The notes under the pieces were generated by a model that searched no databases, was not told the origin of the DNA, and saw only the letters and a list, made by a program, of their open reading frames with translations. Of a DNA stretch of 9,205 nt, positions 6,909 to 9,205 are shown one piece after another. A program made the translations under genes and the position numbers. Each line of letters starts with the position of its first letter. Positions within the stretch are counted from its first letter, which is position 1. Origin of the DNA: Polaribacter sp. (GTDB lineage Bacteria; Bacteroidota; Bacteroidia; Flavobacteriales; Flavobacteriaceae); contig DPRC01000107.1 in the NCBI GenBank assembly GCA_003537695.1, positions 9,766-18,970 of the forward strand, in the 5' to 3' direction.

Positions 6909-7445
6909 CTATTGGAGGTAAATTGTATCTATTTCTAATTTAAAATTCTCTTCTCTTTTATTACCAATTAAAAAAGCAATCTCTTCTATATTTTTTGATG
7001 AAAAATTTCCAATTGATAATTTTCTACCTCTAAAGGCAGGATACATTTCTGAAAGTTTAATTTTAATCGTTTGCCAAGCACCATTTGTTTCAAAAACAGC
7101 AATAAAAGAGTGGTAATCTGTGCTTTTATCTTTGATTCTAAACTGAAATTTTTTACCATCTCCCTTTATCTTTAAAACAATCTCTTTAAATCCTTTTACA
7201 TCCTTTTTCGGAAATTTATATCTTAAAGAAGAAAAACCTCCATTATTTTCTAAAGAGACCTTACCATAAAAAACTCCGAAACCGTCAGGGCTTTTGTTAA
7301 AGTTCCCAGAAGACCTTCCCCCCATCACTCCGTCATCTATGACCCTCCAATCAGAGAGATCTGAATTCAAATTAAAATCAAAAATAAGTTGGTTTGCATC
7401 GCTCATAAAAAAAAGTGAAATACATATTAAATAAAATTTGTTCAT
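6909..7445 (-). CDS. CIA30 family protein (NADH:ubiquinone oxidoreductase intermediate-associated protein 30 domain)
   Basis: A 178-residue protein consisting almost entirely of a CIA30 domain. In mitochondria, CIA30 (NDUFAF1) helps assemble respiratory complex I; bacterial members are common but their role is unknown, so the family name should not be taken as a function. Characteristic features are DWRVIDDGVMGGRSSG (32-47), GKVSLENNGGFSSLRY (61-76), the alternating strands LKIKGDGKKFQFRIK (91-105), and the closing IEEIAFLIGNKREENFKLEIDTI (153-175). Together these suggest a carbohydrate-binding-like jelly roll. The first 16 residues (KFYLICISLFFMSDA) are hydrophobic and may be a signal peptide, although the cleavage region SDA-NQ is weak. 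Its start codon lies inside a small inverted repeat. A probable promoter is found about 50 bases upstream. The DUF389 gene follows after 56 bases. Confidence 0.9.
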   Translation of the reverse strand: MNKFYLICISLFFMSDANQLIFDFNLNSDLSDWRVIDDGVMGGRSSGNFNKSPDGFGVFYGKVSLENNGGFSSLRYKFPKKDVKGFKEIVLKIKGDGKKFQFRIKDKSTDYHSFIAVFETNGAWQTIKIKLSEMYPAFRGRKLSIGNFSSKNIEEIAFLIGNKREENFKLEIDTIYLQ

Positions 7446-7460
7446 AATTCTTAAATTATG
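7443..7460 (-). repeat. Inverted repeat covering the CIA30 start codon
   Basis: CATAATT (7443-7449) and AATTATG (7454-7460) are perfect 7-base inverted arms around the loop CTTA. In the minus-strand mRNA the AUG start codon is the end of the 3' arm. The stem has one G-C pair and six A-U pairs, so it would be only marginally stable. It could modulate initiation, but in such AT-rich sequence it may also be chance. Confidence 0.4.
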
Positions 7461-7495
7461 GTATAAAAATATTTATTAAAAAGAAACTGTAGTGT

Positions 7496-7525
7496 GAAAA
7501 ATATGTTAAATAAAAAAGAGAACAA
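7496..7525 (-). promoter_or_regulatory. Probable promoter of the CIA30-like gene
   Basis: On the minus strand TTG (7525-7523) is followed by a 19-base spacer and TATTTTTC (7503-7496). This fits the Bacteroidota -33 TTG / -7 TAnnTTTG arrangement except for C in place of the last G. Transcription would begin near 7490, leaving a leader of about 45 bases that includes the inverted repeat over the start codon. Confidence 0.5.
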
Positions 7526-7559
7526 GAGAACATACTCCCTTTAAATGACGAAATCATAG

Positions 7560-7584
7560 GACCTTTGAATTCCCATAAAAGGTC
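7560..7584. repeat. Short inverted repeat in the spacer between tRNA-Lys and the CIA30-like gene
   Basis: GACCTTT (7560-7566) and AAAGGTC (7578-7584) are perfect 7-base inverted arms separated by 11 bases containing GAATTC. No T-run follows on either strand, so it is not an intrinsic terminator. It lies upstream of the CIA30 promoter and could be a protein-binding site or chance. The rest of the 7446-7621 spacer shows no gene. Confidence 0.4.
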
Positions 7585-7617
7585 AATAATACTTAAAATA
7601 GGAAAGCAAAATAGAAT

Positions 7618-7655
7618 AAAAAAAAAGAGTTTGTAGAAAACTACAAACTCTTTTT
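7618..7655 (-). terminator. Strong intrinsic terminator of tRNA-Lys
   Basis: Perfect 15-base arms, AAAAAGAGTTTGTAG (7622-7636) and CTACAAACTCTTTTT (7641-7655), enclose a 4-base loop. On the minus strand the stem leads into a run of nine T residues (7626-7618). It begins 10 bases after the tRNA 3' end. The right arm also ends in five Ts on the plus strand, so it may be bidirectional. Confidence 0.88.
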
Positions 7656-7665
7656 ACTTCTTTTG

Positions 7666-7738
7666 TGACCGGGCTGGGGCTCGAACCCAGGACCCTCTCC
7701 TTAAAAGGGAGATGCTCTACCAACTGAGCTACCAGGTC
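7666..7738 (-). tRNA. tRNA-Lys (anticodon TTT)
   Basis: A complete 73-base cloverleaf can be folded on the minus strand. The acceptor 5' strand is GACCTGG, followed by TA, the D-arm GCTC-AGTTGGTA-GAGC, the anticodon stem TCTCC/GGAGA with loop CTTTTAA, a 5-base variable region GGGTC, and the T-arm CTGGG-TTCGAGC-CCCAG. The acceptor 3' strand is CCCGGTC with discriminator A. The anticodon, positions 34-36, is TTT, reading AAA and AAG lysine codons. CCA is not encoded (the next bases are CAA), as is usual in this phylum when CCA is added by enzyme. One acceptor pair, position 5 with 68, is T against C and does not pair. The gene has its own consensus promoter upstream and a strong terminator directly downstream, so it is a monocistronic unit. 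Confidence 0.97.
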
Positions 7739-7758
7739 ATTCTTTTTCTTAGCGGGTG

Positions 7759-7789
7759 CAAATATAGGGCTTATTTCAACAAATCCAAA
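7759..7789 (-). promoter_or_regulatory. Consensus Bacteroidota promoter of tRNA-Lys
   Basis: On the minus strand TTTG (7789-7786), a 19-base spacer and TATATTTG (7766-7759) match the phylum's -33 TTTG and -7 TAnnTTTG elements exactly. Transcription would start near 7752, about 14 bases before the mature tRNA. The -33 box begins only 7 bases after the stop codon of the upstream mlaF-like gene, so the promoter fills the spacer completely. Confidence 0.8.
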
Positions 7790-7796
7790 TAAATTT

Positions 7797-8564
7797 TTAT
7801 TTAGTTTTATTTGAATAAACTTGTCTTACTTTTTTTAATAGATTAGAGGAATACACAAAACTCACAACCGCTTCATTCTCAGTAGAAAATATATCTTCAC
7901 TTGTACCTTCCCAGGCTTTGACTCCCTCGTTTAAAAAAATTATTTTTTCTCCAATTTCAATTACAGAATTCATATCATGTGTATTAATCACAGTAGTAAT
8001 TTTATATTCATCTGTAATTTCTTGAATTAAATTATCGATTACAATTGCAGTTTGCGGATCTAAACCAGAATTTGGTTCATCACAGAATAAATATTTAGGA
8101 TTCATTACAATTGCTCTTGCAATGGCAACCCTTTTTTGCATTCCACCAGACAGTTCTGCTGGAAGTTTTTTGTTTGAATTTTCCAAGTTTACACGTTTTA
8201 AAACGGTATTCACTCGCTCTAACATCTCCGAATGTGTTTTTGCTGTAAACATTTTTAGAGGAAACATTACATTCTCTTCAACAGTCTGTGAATCAAACAA
8301 TGCACTGCCTTGAAAAACCATGCCTATTTCTTGACGCCATTGCATTCTTTGCTTTTGAGAAAACGCTGTATTAATTCTTCCATCAAAAGAAACCGTTCCT
8401 TTCTCTGGAATATGCAAACCAATAAGGGATTTTAGAAAAACTGTTTTTCCAGAACCACTTTGTCCAATAATTAAATTCGTTTTCCCAGGTAAAAAAGTAG
8501 TTGAAATCCCTTTTAACACATCAACTCCATTAAAACCTTTATGCAAATCTTTAACCTCTATCAT
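7797..8564 (-). CDS. mlaF: ABC transporter ATP-binding protein, MlaF-type
   Basis: A 255-residue cytoplasmic ATPase that would power a MlaFEDB-type phospholipid transporter between the inner and outer membranes. All nucleotide-binding motifs are intact: Walker A GQSGSGKT (34-41), Q-loop Q85 (VFQGSALF), the ABC signature LSGGM (138-142), Walker B YLFCDE (158-163) with catalytic E163, the D-loop SGLD and the switch histidine H196 (NTHD). The 'FQGSALFDSQTVEENVMFPL' region and 'CDEPNSGLDP' are characteristic of the MlaF/Ttg2A branch. The C-terminus (225-255) carries a short extension, as in MlaF. The permease gene ends 4 bases upstream, so the two form an operon; the periplasmic MlaD-like gene is not in the window. 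No terminator is visible between its stop and the tRNA promoter, so some transcripts may read through into tRNA-Lys. Confidence 0.93.
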   Translation of the reverse strand: MIEVKDLHKGFNGVDVLKGISTTFLPGKTNLIIGQSGSGKTVFLKSLIGLHIPEKGTVSFDGRINTAFSQKQRMQWRQEIGMVFQGSALFDSQTVEENVMFPLKMFTAKTHSEMLERVNTVLKRVNLENSNKKLPAELSGGMQKRVAIARAIVMNPKYLFCDEPNSGLDPQTAIVIDNLIQEITDEYKITTVINTHDMNSVIEIGEKIIFLNEGVKAWEGTSEDIFSTENEAVVSFVYSSNLLKKVRQVYSNKTK

Positions 8565-8568
8565 ACGC

Positions 8569-9204
8569 TTAAGTTAATAACAGTTGTGTTAATATATAGT
8601 TAGAAATTACGATTAAAATAGTTGTCCAAACGACCGCCTGTGTACTCGCTCTGCCCACAGCAATTGAACCTCCTTTTACATAATATCCGTGATACGAGGG
8701 CACCGTAGCTATTATAAATGAGAAAACCAATGTCTTTATCATTGCATACACTATTAAAAACGAGTTGAAATCTGTTTGAATTCCTACGATGTAGTCTGCT
8801 CCTGAAAATAAACCAGAAGCAACTCCTGCTAACCAACCTCCAAAAATACCTAGCACCATGGCCAGAATAATCAAAAAAGGATAAAAGAATAAGGCTGCTA
8901 AAATTTTAGGCAATACTAAAAAATTTAGCGCATTTATACCCATCACTTCTAAAGCATCTATTTGTTCCGTAACTCTCATAGCACCAATACTTGATGTAAT
9001 ATAAGAACCTACCTTACCTGCCAAAATAATACAACAAAAAGTAGGTGCAAATTCTAGGATAATCGATCTTTTAGCAGCAAAACCGATTAAAGAATCTGGT
9101 ATAAATGGACTGTCTAAATTCAATGCTGTTTGCAATGCAATTACACCTCCTATAAAAAAGGAAATGAACATAATGATCCCGATAGACTTTAAGCCTAAAT
9201 CATC
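8569..9204 (-). CDS. mlaE: MlaE-type ABC transporter permease, N-terminus beyond the window
   Basis: The permease partner of the downstream MlaF-type ATPase, in the inner membrane. The frame stays open to the window edge, so the 211 visible residues lack the N-terminus; full-length members are about 245-260 residues. The ATG at 9171 falls inside the first visible membrane segment and is not the true start. The MlaE hallmark runs from LAGKVGSYITSSIGAMRVTE (61-80) to QIDALEVMGIN (81-91), where the amphipathic coupling region contacts the ATPase. Hydrophobic segments follow at about 98-122, 148-168 and 190-210, with the conserved 'KGGSIAVGRAST' loop (177-188) between the last two. It is separated from the ATPase gene by only 4 bases. 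Confidence 0.93.
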   Translation of the reverse strand, partial: DDLGLKSIGIIMFISFFIGGVIALQTALNLDSPFIPDSLIGFAAKRSIILEFAPTFCCIILAGKVGSYITSSIGAMRVTEQIDALEVMGINALNFLVLPKILAALFFYPFLIILAMVLGIFGGWLAGVASGLFSGADYIVGIQTDFNSFLIVYAMIKTLVFSFIIATVPSYHGYYVKGGSIAVGRASTQAVVWTTILIVISNYILTQLLLT

Positions 9205-9205
9205 A

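Noticed and set aside
7560..7584. The inverted repeat as a transcription terminator.
   Set aside because: Neither strand has a T-run after the stem, and the 11-base loop with 7-bp arms would be weak.
8569..9171. MlaE permease starting at the ATG at 9171.
   Set aside because: That Met lies within a membrane segment, the frame continues upstream to the window edge, and the protein would lack the usual N-terminal 40-50 residues.
1..9205. A previously undescribed multi-gene system such as a defence, mobile or biosynthetic island.
   Set aside because: Nearly every gene belongs to a common flavobacterial chromosomal family. There is no transposase, integrase, nuclease-effector pair, direct-repeat array or composition shift.

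Overview
The window is AT-rich, housekeeping-type chromosomal sequence from a member of the Bacteroidota, most likely the family Flavobacteriaceae (a Polaribacter- or Tenacibaculum-like marine genus is plausible but not proven). Three things point there. The protein families are typical of the group: a glutaminyl-peptide cyclotransferase with an N-terminal accessory domain, a lipoprotein with a choice-of-anchor Q-like end, a SprT-like protein of flavobacterial type, and a DUF389 protein. Leaders are AT-rich and mostly lack Shine-Dalgarno sequences. Promoters fit the Bacteroidota TTG/TAnnTTTG pattern; the tRNA-Lys promoter matches it fully.

Layout. Plus strand, 2-2459: the 3' part of a glutaminyl-peptide cyclotransferase gene, then a 506-residue beta-helix lipoprotein gene ending at a hairpin terminator. 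Minus strand, 3938-2465: a secreted Xaa-Pro-dipeptidase-like amidohydrolase whose stop overlaps the start of a 65-residue two-helix membrane protein. These two run convergently into the lipoprotein gene. Plus strand, 4052-5344: an SDR oxidoreductase and a SprT-like zinc metalloprotein, 15 bases apart, divergent from the amidohydrolase. Minus strand, 7445-5380: a CIA30-domain protein followed by a DUF389 membrane protein. Minus strand, 7738-7666: tRNA-Lys(TTT) with its own promoter and a strong terminator. Minus strand, 9204-7797: the truncated MlaE-type permease gene and the MlaF-type ATPase gene of a phospholipid ABC transporter, 4 bases apart.

How the genes relate. Only two sets look like functional units: mlaE-mlaF (outer-membrane lipid asymmetry) and the amidohydrolase with its translationally coupled small membrane protein. 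The cyclotransferase, lipoprotein and amidohydrolase are all predicted to be exported, so the left third is envelope-related, but no shared pathway can be shown. No stretch longer than 300 bases lacks a gene; the longest spacer, 7446-7665, holds a probable CIA30 promoter, an unexplained small inverted repeat and the tRNA terminator.

I found no mobile element, CRISPR array, toxin-antitoxin pair, phage gene or defence system, and no convincing previously undescribed system. The points most worth a second look are the overlapping amidohydrolase/small-protein pair, the uncharacterised beta-helix lipoprotein, and the self-contained tRNA-Lys unit with an apparent acceptor-stem mismatch.
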